NCBI RefSeq assembly: GCF_032854445.1
Contig: NC_088300.1
Location: 13,177,191-13,241,190 of the forward strand
DNA from: Liolophura sinensis
Taxonomy: Eukaryota > Mollusca > Polyplacophora > Chitonida > Chitonidae
Length of the DNA: 64,000 nucleotides
Direction: 5' to 3'
Below the pieces are notes generated by a model. The model ran no database searches, was not told where the DNA came from, and worked only from the letters and a program-made list of their open reading frames with translations. The first letter of the stretch is position 1. Every line of letters starts with the position of its first letter. Shown one piece after another: positions 23,626-34,300 of the stretch. The position numbers were made by a program, and so were the translations under genes.

Positions 23626-25974
23626 AAGACGAAAACAAAAAAAACAAGAAATGACAAAAATCAGCCGCCATCTCATACAGTCCTTTGACCGTTTCGGTGA
23701 CCTAATAGTTTGACCGTTCGTCTCGAAGGCGAGAAAACCCGGGGCACGTCATGCCGAAGATTTTTAAAAATAGTACATGTACTTGCTGCTGCCTCACTTG
23801 ATCAAGTTCACTGTTGGCCATCCAGACGTTCTACTGAGATGTCTCTACAAACATATGTAGAGAAGCCTATAGTCCAGCCTATAGTGATGCAACTTTAACG
23901 TTGTGACCAACAGATAGATAGAGACAATTTTAAAGCAGCCGGGCAACTAAAATCGCACGACAATTTCGTCGTCCCGGATAATGGCCAACACACCATTCCC
24001 ACAGCAGGTCGACTCAAAATTTGATAGATTCCCTTGCCCTTGTATGTCGTTCAAACTGTGTAGACACAAAGCGCTTTGAAAAGGGTTACTATAATATCGG
24101 TGTGATTTTTAACGCCATTGTGTAGAACAACACAAGACCGATGCTTCTCAAATGATACTGATGCCGAGAAAGACCAGCTCTCCCAGCCTCAGAACCAATG
24201 GGCACCCAAGAAAACCTTCCAGACTTTGCCAACTGCCGGACATTCCCAACAGCGTCTCGGGTTGTAACGAGCTCACGGGTCACTCTGCAAATTTGTCTTA
24301 ACGTCGGTTTGCTTTTCCACGCCGGTTATGATTTTACAAGCTGTATCTCCAAAATCCCTCCTCATTTTAATTTCATCTTACAAGTTGGCAATGTGCCGTA
24401 CGTATGTGCGTTTGTCTTTACTCCCGTTTACTTTTAACCTTCCTGTGTTCTACTTCAGCTGGTATTTCTAAACCGGCTTTGTATTGAGATTAAAGCTAAA
24501 ACCCTGCCATTCAAATAAACTGTTCCAATTATCAGGTAAAAAACACTTCAGACTAGACTATCACCACACTGTCGCTCTATTACTCTCCTACAGTGGAAGT
24601 GTTGCAATGCATAGGCCATCTGAAGAAACTTTATTTCCACAGAAAATTGCACTATGTCCCTTTGAATAAACTGCTTGTCCTTTAAAAATCTGCGAAAATC
24701 TCATTAAAACATCTCGTCATTAAAATGTCAAACCTTTTACCACATATGCAAACCAGCCGGCATACTTGGAGATTCATACTGTATACATTTCCTGGTAGCC
24801 CAAAATTCGACAAGTTATAACATTTGTGACCATTTACCGTCCTATGTGTGTGGGGGGAGTATCAAACAGTGAGTGTTTCTCACCTTTTGGCGTATTCGTT
24901 TAGGTAAACTCCTGGACAGACGAAATAAACCACTAACATCATACATCAGTATATGCTTACCGAATATTGATGCCTTATTATATCATGTAGTTCTTATATC
25001 AGAGACAATCCAACCTTGGATTCTAGTTTAAAGGTCAATGCACTGCGATTATTCTCTTGAAAAGGAAGCAAAATCAGTGTAGAAATGACCCGGCTTTGTA
25101 GAGGAATCTAAAATCTCAATGGCAAGATTGTGTTGAAAATGAAGGCCGTATGTAAATACATACGCATCACAACCTGTATAAGAAAAAAACAAGCTGAAGA
25201 TATTTCTAACCTTTGTTTCTGCACAATAAATTTCAGCATTGAAATCAAATACGTCATATTTTATTATTTGGGCTTCACTATCTCTTTGGAAGTGCTGTAC
25301 ACGGACTTATTTTATCTTTTCCAGTGCATATACACTTCAGCGTTATTGGAACTAAGGCATGGGACCCATGTGTTGCAAAAGCTGCTGCGTAGGACTACCG
25401 TGGTGAACGCCTGTAAATACATTGTAATGACTTCAGATCAAGTGACGGCTTCTCTTCTTGTCAGCAACTCGTCAAGAAAACAAGTCCACCCCTTGCTTTT
25501 CTTCTGATGTCAGCGTGCACTTTGCTTAAACTACAAATATAATGCTTGCAATGTGCTAAGATGGATTACATAATCCACACAGTGCTATAGGCTTATCATC
25601 TGTATGAACTGCGTTTCTCCGTGCACCATACTGTCTTCACGTCAGATCAATAGTTACGGTGTAGATGCAGTTAATGTATAGGGACAGGGTAATAGTACAC
25701 TGTCGATATTCTATAAACTGACGATGCCAGTAGAGCCCTGTGAATATGGAGTGTCTTTCAGTCATTGTTTAATACTCATTCTACTGTTCATGCATAAAGA
25801 CTGGTCGAACTGAACGAGGCTCCTTTTCCGTACCATTTCTGGTTTTCTCGTCAAGATTCTATCGTATAGAAGATGTATAAACTCTACATTTGAGGTCAGA
25901 AGAATCAACGATAAAAAGTTACTCCCCCAAAAAACCAATGACCGTTTCACACAAAATCTTGCGATATTCAGACT

Positions 25975-26250
25975 GGTGTGTGTAAGTAGTAATAGAATAC
26001 AATTAAAGACGTACAAGCACAGAGAGCCAAATCAGAGCAGCGACTACGGTGTGATAGCTTGTAAGTCACACGTAACCGTGAAATACGACCTTAGTTAGGG
26101 TTTTATTCTGACTGTTCATGTAAATGTATAAATAGTAGCAACTTACACGCTCCCAAGCACAATGACTTAAGCTGAATAAGGGGGAAAATGTAGTGACGTT
26201 AACTGCAATTTTATTGGACATCACTGGTCAAGAATTACTCAAAATGATGT
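25975..26250 (+). repeat. Dispersed repeat family 3
   Basis: Ordered blocks CAATTAAAGACGT, GCACAGAGAG, CAGAGCAGCGACTACGGTGT, GATAGCTTGTAAGTCACACG, TAACCGTGAAATACGACC, GGGTTTTATTCTGACTGTTC and AATAGTAGCAACTTA recur in reverse at 42790-43090 and, decayed, at 9755-9885 and 21722-21795. I find no coding content or terminal repeats. Confidence 0.75.
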
Positions 26251-26927
26251 AATGTCATCACATTTAACATACAATAACATTAAAATCATGCAGGTCTCAG
26301 GGATACTTAGTCCACCAGCAGAATCCCGTAAAACACAGTCAGATATTGCGTATATATGGTACAATGTACACAATTTGGGCCCCAGGCACTTCAGGCACCC
26401 AGTATCGATGACGTCACCTACCTCCTTATGAAGTCCCCTATCACCGATGACGTCCTTATCTCCGGCATGGTAACCATGGATTGTTAGGCAATGGCATTGA
26501 ATAACATTAATGCACACGTGAAAAGCTAGGCATAATTGAACATGAAGTTGTATACTGCTCCAGACTGTACCCTTGACGTTCGTGTCCGGCCTAGTACGCT
26601 GGAATTGTCGTCTTTGAGATATGTAATCTTCTTGATCATGAAGCTCTATAGCATGGCTTTCTACAGAGGCGAAATAACAAAAGTGTAACCTTTTAAAGAT
26701 TCATTAAGGAAAGAAAAGCTTATTGAATTATGCAATTTCTTTTTTTCGTAATAACTCAAACCATTATTTATAGGAGAAACGACAAGATTGTTGAAGATCA
26801 AATGCTGAGTCAAAGAATACTTGGGAGCGGCTATATTGATTTTGCAAGAAAGCACTATCGTACTTGACAAGCCTTTTACGGACTCTCTGCCACGCCGTCG
26901 CCGGATTATTTATTGCTTTTCAAAACC

Positions 26928-27287
26928 GGCCCCAATATCTCAGTCGGTAGAACGTCCGCTTCTGGGCAGTAGATCCAGTTCAGTCCTAAGTCGGGTCACA
27001 CCTAAAACCTTAAAAAAGGAAGTTGTAACTGCCTCGCTTGGCGTTCATCATTAATGGGACAGTGCAACGAGTGGTTGACCCGTGCCAGTGTAATGGCTTG
27101 GGCGGGACCACTTATTTGAATTCGGGAAGTCGTCTCATTGAAGCAGCACTAAGAAAAATGAGCGATGGAAATCCGTCCTGCAATAAGGAGATACATTACA
27201 TGCACTCTAAGGAGTCCTTAGTCGTCATATGACCGAAAAATCGTTAAGTACGACGTTAAACCCCAAGCACTCACTCCAATAAATAGC
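26928..27287 (+). repeat. Second tRNA-SINE-like family (family 2), longest copy
   Basis: It begins with a tRNA-like head (GGCCCCAATATCTCAGTCGG, then CCAGTTCAGTCC as a weak B box). It continues through CGAGTGGTTGACCCGTGCCA and CATATGACCGAAAAATCGTT, and ends with TACGACGTTAAACCCCAAGC and CAATAAAT. Other copies in the window share the same ordered blocks in both orientations. Confidence 0.8.
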
Positions 27288-27563
27288 CTCAATTATACAC
27301 GAGACGTCTTATACAAGACGAATTTTAACATCCCACCTACACTTGTCTTTCGTTTTTAGTTTTGGCAGAATGCAAAAAATGCCTGTGGATTCATATGTTT
27401 GAATTCTACGTCTAACGGTTGAATTTCACATGTTAGTATCGCGACTACCGAAACTTCGGTGAAGTGAAAATTTGCTTCCATCCAATGCTGTGTGTTGTAT
27501 AAAGCATCAATGTCAAGAAATAAAGCATTAATGTCAAGCAGTGTCAAGCAATATATGCCTGAT

Positions 27564-27763
27564 NNNNNNNNNNNNNNNNNNNNNNNNNNNNNNNNNNNNN
27601 NNNNNNNNNNNNNNNNNNNNNNNNNNNNNNNNNNNNNNNNNNNNNNNNNNNNNNNNNNNNNNNNNNNNNNNNNNNNNNNNNNNNNNNNNNNNNNNNNNNN
27701 NNNNNNNNNNNNNNNNNNNNNNNNNNNNNNNNNNNNNNNNNNNNNNNNNNNNNNNNNNNNNNN
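27564..27763. other. Assembly gap of 200 N
   Basis: Exactly 200 undetermined bases, a conventional scaffold-gap length, so the true distance is unknown. The left flank carries short direct repeats (ATAAAGCATCAATGTCAAG, ATAAAGCATTAATGTCAAG), suggesting that a tandem repeat caused the break. Confidence 0.99.
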
Positions 27764-28296
27764 ATTGCTTGTGGCCAACTGTTGCATTTAACATCATTTT
27801 GGTCATATCAAGACCACGTTTCGTTGAAGCTGACCGGGCCAAATAGTGACATAACCTATACGCATGTAATAGGTTACGTCTCTACTGAAACGACATCATA
27901 CAAGACATGGGGCCCTGCGAAATCTACTTATACCTTTAACAAACTAACCAGTGATAAAATGTTACTTTTCATGCAGAGAGTCAATCCAAGGCGTTGACAA
28001 GATTACCATTTTTACCCTCTTAGACATCACACGACTCTGGTCGAATTCCAATTTCCTTCTCTAATACGATGTCAGGGAAGGATAATTCAGCGTGAACTGG
28101 ACAAAAAGAGGAGTTACCTCCCCTAAAACTATTTGCGTTTGTGTCCATATGAATCATTTCAATGCAAGCCATTGTGGCTTCGATTCTATATGACTAACGT
28201 AGGATTTTAAGTGACTATATTATAGGTCTTGCTGGACATGCTACTTGAGCCTGTACGGTTGAAACTATATATGACAGTGATATTACCTGACCATGT

Positions 28297-28720
28297 GCAG
28301 ATATGACTTGTCGCCTCTGTGATGTGACCTGTCACCACCATCTTAATATGATCTGTCACTACCGTGATATGACCTGTCGCTGCGATGATATAACCTGTCA
28401 CTGCCGTGATATGACTTGTCATTGCCGTGATATGGCCTGTCACTGCCGTGGTATGACATGTCACTGCCGTGACATGACCTATTACCACCGTGTTAAGACC
28501 TGTCACTGCCGTGATAAAACCTGTCACTGCCGTGATAAGACCTGTCACTGCCGCGATATGACCTGTTACTGCCGTGGTATGACCTGTCATTGCCGTGATA
28601 TGGCCTGTCACTGTCGTGATATGGCTTCTACCGCCGTGTTAAGACCTGTCACTGCTGTGATAATACCTGTCACTGCCATGATATGACATGTCACTGCCGT
28701 GATATGACATGTCACTGAAA
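28297..28720. repeat. Minisatellite, 21-bp unit, about 20 copies
   Basis: The unit is close to ACCTGTCACTGCCGTGATAT plus G. As 21 is a multiple of three and the unit lacks stops, both strands stay open (a heptapeptide like CHCRDMT on plus, AVTGHIT on minus). These are not genes. Confidence 0.95.
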
Positions 28721-29253
28721 TTTTGCACTTTATGAGTATTGTGCGAATTCGAGTTCTTGACTCTAGTATTTCGTCTAGTCCACTCAACAATCGGTACAAA
28801 TCATGGAAATGAATGCTTTCAACAGGCCTCAAAGTTCAAAGTCTGGATTCTGTATGCTATGCATATCACATCTGCTTTGAGGGTCATAATGGGATGGTGG
28901 TTGTGTCCTGTAAAACAGGCACAAAGAAAGAATGAAATCTAGATATGTTAATTACGTAATCAAGTTCACTTGTCATCAGATCCAATTATAGCTTCCAAGT
29001 CTGTGTTTTCCTCCTAGACTTCTTGTCGACATTAATAGTGCCAGTTTATTTAAACTGCATACAGATTTGGAATTTGGTGTCGCCTTACATGCATTATTAC
29101 TGTGCATACATGACGAAAACAAACTACTATCAGATTATTTCTGATGCCAGTGCATGTCCTTAGAACTGTCGCTCGAAACTGGACAATACGCAAAATAGAG
29201 AACTCGCGGTGGAACAATAGTGTCATTATGTAAGTAGGTTATTCGCTTGTGGT

Positions 29254-29308
29254 GGTCAGCAGTAACATAATAGACCTCGGGCTAAAGCCTCGGTCTATTA
29301 ATGACCGC
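29254..29308. repeat. Imperfect inverted repeat (hairpin)
   Basis: GGTCAG...CATAATAGACCTCGGGC and, after TAAA, GCCTCGGTCTATTAATGACC are imperfect reverse complements, giving a stem of about 20 pairs with a bulge. It may be the end or core of a small transposon. Confidence 0.6.
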
Positions 29309-29674
29309 TTACCAGGTGTATACCCGCGACCAAACACCTCAAGATCAGGCGATAACCCTTACATAACTAACACTACAAACTGGCGCAAATTTCCAGTGCT
29401 GAAACTCGTATGGTGTCACATGGAAGCTTTACAGGTTACACTCCACGCATTCCCCCCGACTTTATTGTTTTCACAATGTAATTAGATTTAACGATGTTCC
29501 GTCAGGATGGGGTGGATTTTCTACGGCGTTCTATGTGTACAATTATAAAACACTTGCATCAACTCCTAAATTCGACGCATCATAAGCTGGACGCCGATTT
29601 TCATTAGTCGATATCTACGCTATGCGTTGGGTTTTTAGATGTTAAATTCCCATTTAAAACACGACGTGTTTTGA

Positions 29675-29796
29675 TTTTTTTTTTGATTGGTGTTTTACGC
29701 CGTACTCAAGAATATTTCACTTATACGACGGCGGCCAACATTATGGTGGGTGGAAACCGGGCACAGCCCGGGGGAAACCCACGACCATCCGCAGGT
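29675..29796 (-). repeat. tRNA-SINE family 1, core and 3' end
   Basis: TTGATTGGTGTTTTACGCCG through GGGCACAGCCCGGGGGAAAC to CATCCGCAGGTT. It is well conserved where present and cut off before the tRNA part. Confidence 0.88.
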
Positions 29797-29959
29797 TCGT
29801 TGTGTTTTGAAACTGTCAGGTTTAGAGAGTATCAAGTTTCGAAGGCTGACACAAGTGATTTTTCGTGGCACAGAAAGAACACTGTACAGTTTTCATGAGC
29901 TGAATGTCCTCGTAACACTCCTTCCCTGTGAGGCCTCTGCGTCATTATTTGTTTAAGGA

Positions 29960-30004
29960 ATGGAGCGTAACTCGGACATTCCTCTTTACTTTGTGCATTT
30001 TAAG
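29960..30004 (+). CDS. Candidate first coding exon of the ninjurin-like gene
   Basis: A short ATG-started frame (15 codons, ending YFVHFK) stops exactly at a GTAACA donor in phase 0, the phase required to splice to the exon at 31283. This would give a 308-aa protein. Nothing else supports it: the peptide has no recognisable feature and such matches occur by chance. Other first exons may lie further upstream or in the gap. Confidence 0.25.
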
Positions 30005-30259
30005 GTAACAGCCACCCAGTGTCGATATGTGCATGACAGTGAGTAATGTTATTTTTGTAGTAACACCTGGTACAGATTCTACCACCGTGTATAATCGCTA
30101 TAAATAGAACTGAGGTACTGCATGCATGCATTGTATTCAGAACACCCATCATGATAAGGTTCACCGTTATTCTGTCACATCGGTTCTCGTCTACTGTAAC
30201 ATGTACAGGTTAATGTCGTTACTGCTGAACCAGATTTCAACGGTTAATCAGCTCTCTCT

Positions 30260-30294
30260 CCATATATATATATATATAGATATATATATATATG
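30260..30294. repeat. (AT)n microsatellite, self-complementary
   Basis: Two AT runs flank a central TAGATA. The tract can fold on itself. Confidence 0.9.
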
Positions 30295-30430
30295 TGACTG
30301 TCAAATCCAGAATTAGCACAAAAAACATTAACCAATGACCGAAGAGAATGGCACGGAACAAAGTGAGTTGAATTTGTAAGTTATTTGTGGAGTAATTGAC
30401 ACAGATCGATTTGTGAAGCGTTAGAGTAAG

Positions 30431-30705
30431 CGAGTGCTTGGAGTTTAACGTCGTACTCAACAATTTTTCAGTCATATGACGTCGAAGGAATCCTTAGGGT
30501 GTATGTAATGTGCTTCCTTTTTGCAGGACGGATTTCCACCGCTCTTTTATCTACTGCCGCTTCACTGAGACGACTTACCGAAGGCAAGTAAACCGCCCCG
30601 CCCAAGATATTATACTGATACGGGTCAACCAGTCGTTCCCCTTCATGCTAAAGCGACGCGTTAGAATTGTAACTGTTGCTGTCACGTATACCTTTAAGGC
30701 TGGCT
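30431..30705 (-). repeat. tRNA-SINE-like family 2 copy
   Basis: CGAGTGCTTGGAGTTTAACG, TCGTACTCAACAATTTTTCA, TTACCGAAGGCAAGTAAACC and GATACGGGTCAACCAGTCGT. The tRNA part is missing or decayed. Confidence 0.78.
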
Positions 30706-31282
30706 CTAAATTACGTTTCGGTTTCCATTCACCTAAATATGTCAGAAAAGAATAATAACATCAAAGAATATTGATACACTACCAAATACAATCAGTGTTA
30801 ATATTTTGGCATAAAGTAAATGAGGTTTCATTGACCTAATTTATCTATACTTTGTTCATTTCACTGTTTATTAACACGATGGGAAGTATGGTGTAAAATA
30901 TCAAACAAAAAAAAATTATATACGAACACGATGCGATGGAAATTAGGTTTATGGGTCGGGGAAACTGGAAGACCCGGTGAAAATCACCAATATTTGACAT
31001 GTTAGTAACAGATTTTCTCACGTGTGATGTACATACTTGCACCTTCGGCCGTTTTACCGGCTGGAGTTGTGTCTTTGATAGTTCGACATAAATACTCCAC
31101 TTATCTCCGTACTGTATAGTATATATATAGCTAAAAGTGAATAAATTTTTAAAGAATGACAGCCGATTTCATGTTAAAAACCTTGTCAGACAGTGGGAAA
31201 TTCCTTTTTTTACACATATTTTTGCAATAATCCTGACTATAACATACGACAAATTGCACAAACATATGTTGCTTTATTTAAG

Positions 31283-31366
31283 ACAATAGAGGCCATGAAA
31301 TTCGACCCGGAAGAGCATATTTCCTACAATACCAATGCGGAAAGAGATACCACAGATGCGGCAGAG
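31283..31366 (+). CDS. Ninjurin-like gene, repeat exon A
   Basis: 28 codons, phase 0/0, acceptor TTTATTTAAG, donor GTAATT. It encodes TIEAMKFDPEEHISYNTNAE and then RDTTDAAE, the standard cassette form: acidic start, PEEH, SYNTN core, Thr-rich acidic end. It contains no glycosylation sequon. Confidence 0.75.
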
Positions 31367-34300
31367 GTAATTCATTCAAGAAGCTGCTGATAAACTTCTA
31401 AAACATTTTCTTCAGTGAGAATAGTATATGACATCTTCTTACATGTCTTGGTGTTGATGCATTTATATTCATATATATAAAATTTTGAGCTGGCTAACTA
31501 TTGTTTAAAAGAGCATAGAAATTTGTGTACAGCTTAGGTGTCAGAGGTCTGGTTTAAGACTGCTTTGCTATAAACTTCTGGACTGAACACTTCTTGATTT
31601 TTTTCAGTTGACACAGACCTCACAGATAGACCAAGACGAGGATAAATCCTACAACTCCAACAGCAACAAGACTCCAGTGGAGTCAATTGAAGTGGTAATT
31701 CATTTCTGGAAGCCGCCTACCGACTTTTCAATGTATGTACGCCACTGTGAACATTTATCATGTCTTCGCATATTTGGCAGTGACTTACTCTTGGAATGGT
31801 AATAAACCTAGCATATGTGGGATAGTGGCTACATCTATAGGTATCATATTGAGTTAGTTAGCTATTGTCGAAAAGAGAAAGGAAGTTAGTGTGGAGCTTG
31901 GGCCTTAGATGTCTTGTTGCTAAAATGGTGAATTCCATAAGTGTTTCTTAATTCATTTCAGAAGACAGAAGATGCAAAACCAAAGCAAGAAGAGCATATA
32001 TCCTACAACACTACTGAGGATAGCGCTGTAACCGATTTAACGGAAGCTGTAAGATCATAGATTATGATAAGCTTTTACTACATGTACTTCAGTAAGGCCT
32101 GTGCAATGTCTGTATACATTGATAGCACTTAGCAGGCCTACCTGAGATACCAGACAATAACCGATACAGTTTCTGTCATTAAGACACACATGTACAGATG
32201 ACCCAACAACGTGTAGCATCAAACATAACCAAATATACGCTCATGTAGTCTCTGTGTAGAACGTTCATACGTTCATATCGTACTGTTAAAATAATATAAC
32301 TACTTGTTCTTAGTACATTTGCGTGAACATTCTTGATCTACTTCAGGCGATTGGGGCCAAAAATCTAGATCCGCAGGAACTTGGAAACATAGATGTATGT
32401 GCGGCAAAGGAAGTGGTAATTCATTTATAGAATACGCACAGAATATTCTTAATATTGTATTTTAGTGATAAATAGAAAGTCTTTATACCTTTTATTACCA
32501 TATCAATTAATTACCTCTTGCATTAATTAAAATTTCACATATTTTACTTCATACATCTAAGATATACCTCGCATTCAGAGTAGAGAATTAAGTCTGACAG
32601 CTATAAAACACGACTTACGTAAACGTTTTTTGATTTTTTTACAGTCGACTGAGGACACAAAGCTAAATCCACGAGAACATAATTCCTACAACACCAATGA
32701 CAATAAGGCTCTAACCGATACAACGGAAGTGGTAATCCATTTTAAGAAATCAGTTAAAGAATGCTTCCTAACACTAATTATGTACTGTATGCATTAGCTC
32801 CACACCTTTTATAGTTACCGAGTGTTGCATAGCAAAGCAGTTAATTACCCGGGTTAAGTGCATACACTGTGCAAGAGATTAAACAGTCTAAATTTCTGCT
32901 CTGTTTTACAAGTCATCAAACTTCGTTAACTAGAGGTTTGTGAACTGTTCTTTGTTAAATTGAATAATTTGTGTGTCAAAAAGCCTCCCCACGTGTCATT
33001 AAGACATTATTAAGACGCAGCAGCTATAGAGTATGACTTCAGTTACAACAAAAGCTATGTGTTAAGTATACATGGGTATATGGCTATGATTTATGTTTTA
33101 CATTTGTACATTCTCAGAAGGTTCATCCCCGAACATTATCCATAATGTCATTATAATACAACATAATTATTATAATACAATTTCCCGGAGACTAAACAGT
33201 TTAGCTAACTTCTTCTATTTTAAGACAATGTTAATGTTATTATGATGTTTTTACAGATATTTTTCGTAATTAACTGGCAACTATAGAAGACTAATTAAAT
33301 AAACATTTCTTGACTCCAACTTAGACAATGGAGGCAGGAAACCTTGGCCAAGAAGAAAAGAATTCTCACAGCTCCAACGTGAACAGATCAGCAGCCCAGG
33401 GAACAGATACGGTAAATCATTTTTGGAATCCGCTAAAACTGAACGAGACGCTTATCAATCCCCATATCTGTACTTCTCTTGCATTCATTTCGCCTCGTTA
33501 ATGTTTCGTGATTTGTACCTTATTAAATTGCAAAAGTTTATAACGTTGGACTAATAACAGCACACTTAAGTATAAATCCATCAGCAGTTGACTTCTATCA
33601 ACGTCCATTATGTATTAAGTAATTATTTTATGTACCATTTGGAAATGTATTACTACTCAACTAAACTAGTGCTCAAAAGAAAGTATACAGCTGTTTGATC
33701 AGACATCAAATAAAAACGGAAAGAAATATTTGAAATTATTTTTAATTCCATAAGAATATTCCATTTCACCTGAAACGTCCATACATACAGTTCATTAAAT
33801 GGTGAAGGTTTGGTTTGATGGTCAGTCAAAGAGATGTGGTGTCAACAGAACATTTACACATTTGCAAAATTCAAATGAAGCATTTTTCCCTCTGGGAATG
33901 TCATTCAAATCATGCTCAGTAGCGAGTGTGGCCTCCATTGGCATTGATGCAGGCCACAACACGTCGCCGCATTGATGACGTCAGGCGTCGAATGACGTTA
34001 GGTGTGATTCGTTGCCATTCTTGTTGGAGACACTCTTCCAGCTGTTGAACGGTCACAGGTGGCACTGGCAGTCTTCTGACTTGTCTGCCCAGAAGTGGTC
34101 CCACAAGTGCTCAGTTGGATTGAGGTGGGGTGAACATGCCGGCTATGGTAAGAGATCGATGTTGGCGTTCTGTAGAAAGTTGTTCGTCAATCTTGCAGTA
34201 TGAGGTCTTGCATTATCATGCTGGTACAAAATTCCTCTTTGCTGTTGGTGACTACAACCGGTCGTAAACCTTCATCCGTGTATCTGCGAGCATTGAGGTT

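Larger units (their letters stand above)
20140..27563. other. Region upstream of the CD36-like gene, no confident gene
   Basis: Contains repeats of families 2 and 3, simple-sequence tracts and one possible exon (21232-21397). A promoter for the CD36-like gene should lie here, but no TATA or initiator element stands out. Confidence 0.5.

Noticed and set aside
25130-25507. 125-codon plus-strand frame
   Set aside because: No recognisable family, biased by AT-rich composition, and no flanking exons.
26239-26517. 92-codon minus-strand frame with repeated GDVI motifs
   Set aside because: It arises from a short two-unit direct repeat (GATGACGTC-type) next to repeat family 3, with no gene features.
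28297-28720. Resemblance of the tandem array to a CRISPR array
   Set aside because: Units abut without unique spacers, and the DNA is clearly nuclear eukaryotic.
28207-28832. Three overlapping open frames with Cys-His repeats (zinc-finger-like appearance)
   Set aside because: They are translations of a 21-bp tandem repeat, open equally on both strands, with no start context, splice sites or zinc-finger spacing.
31193-31390. Met at 31193 as start of the ninjurin-like gene
   Set aside because: The frame before 31283 crosses a plausible acceptor and encodes no recognisable leader; it looks like intron read into exon A.
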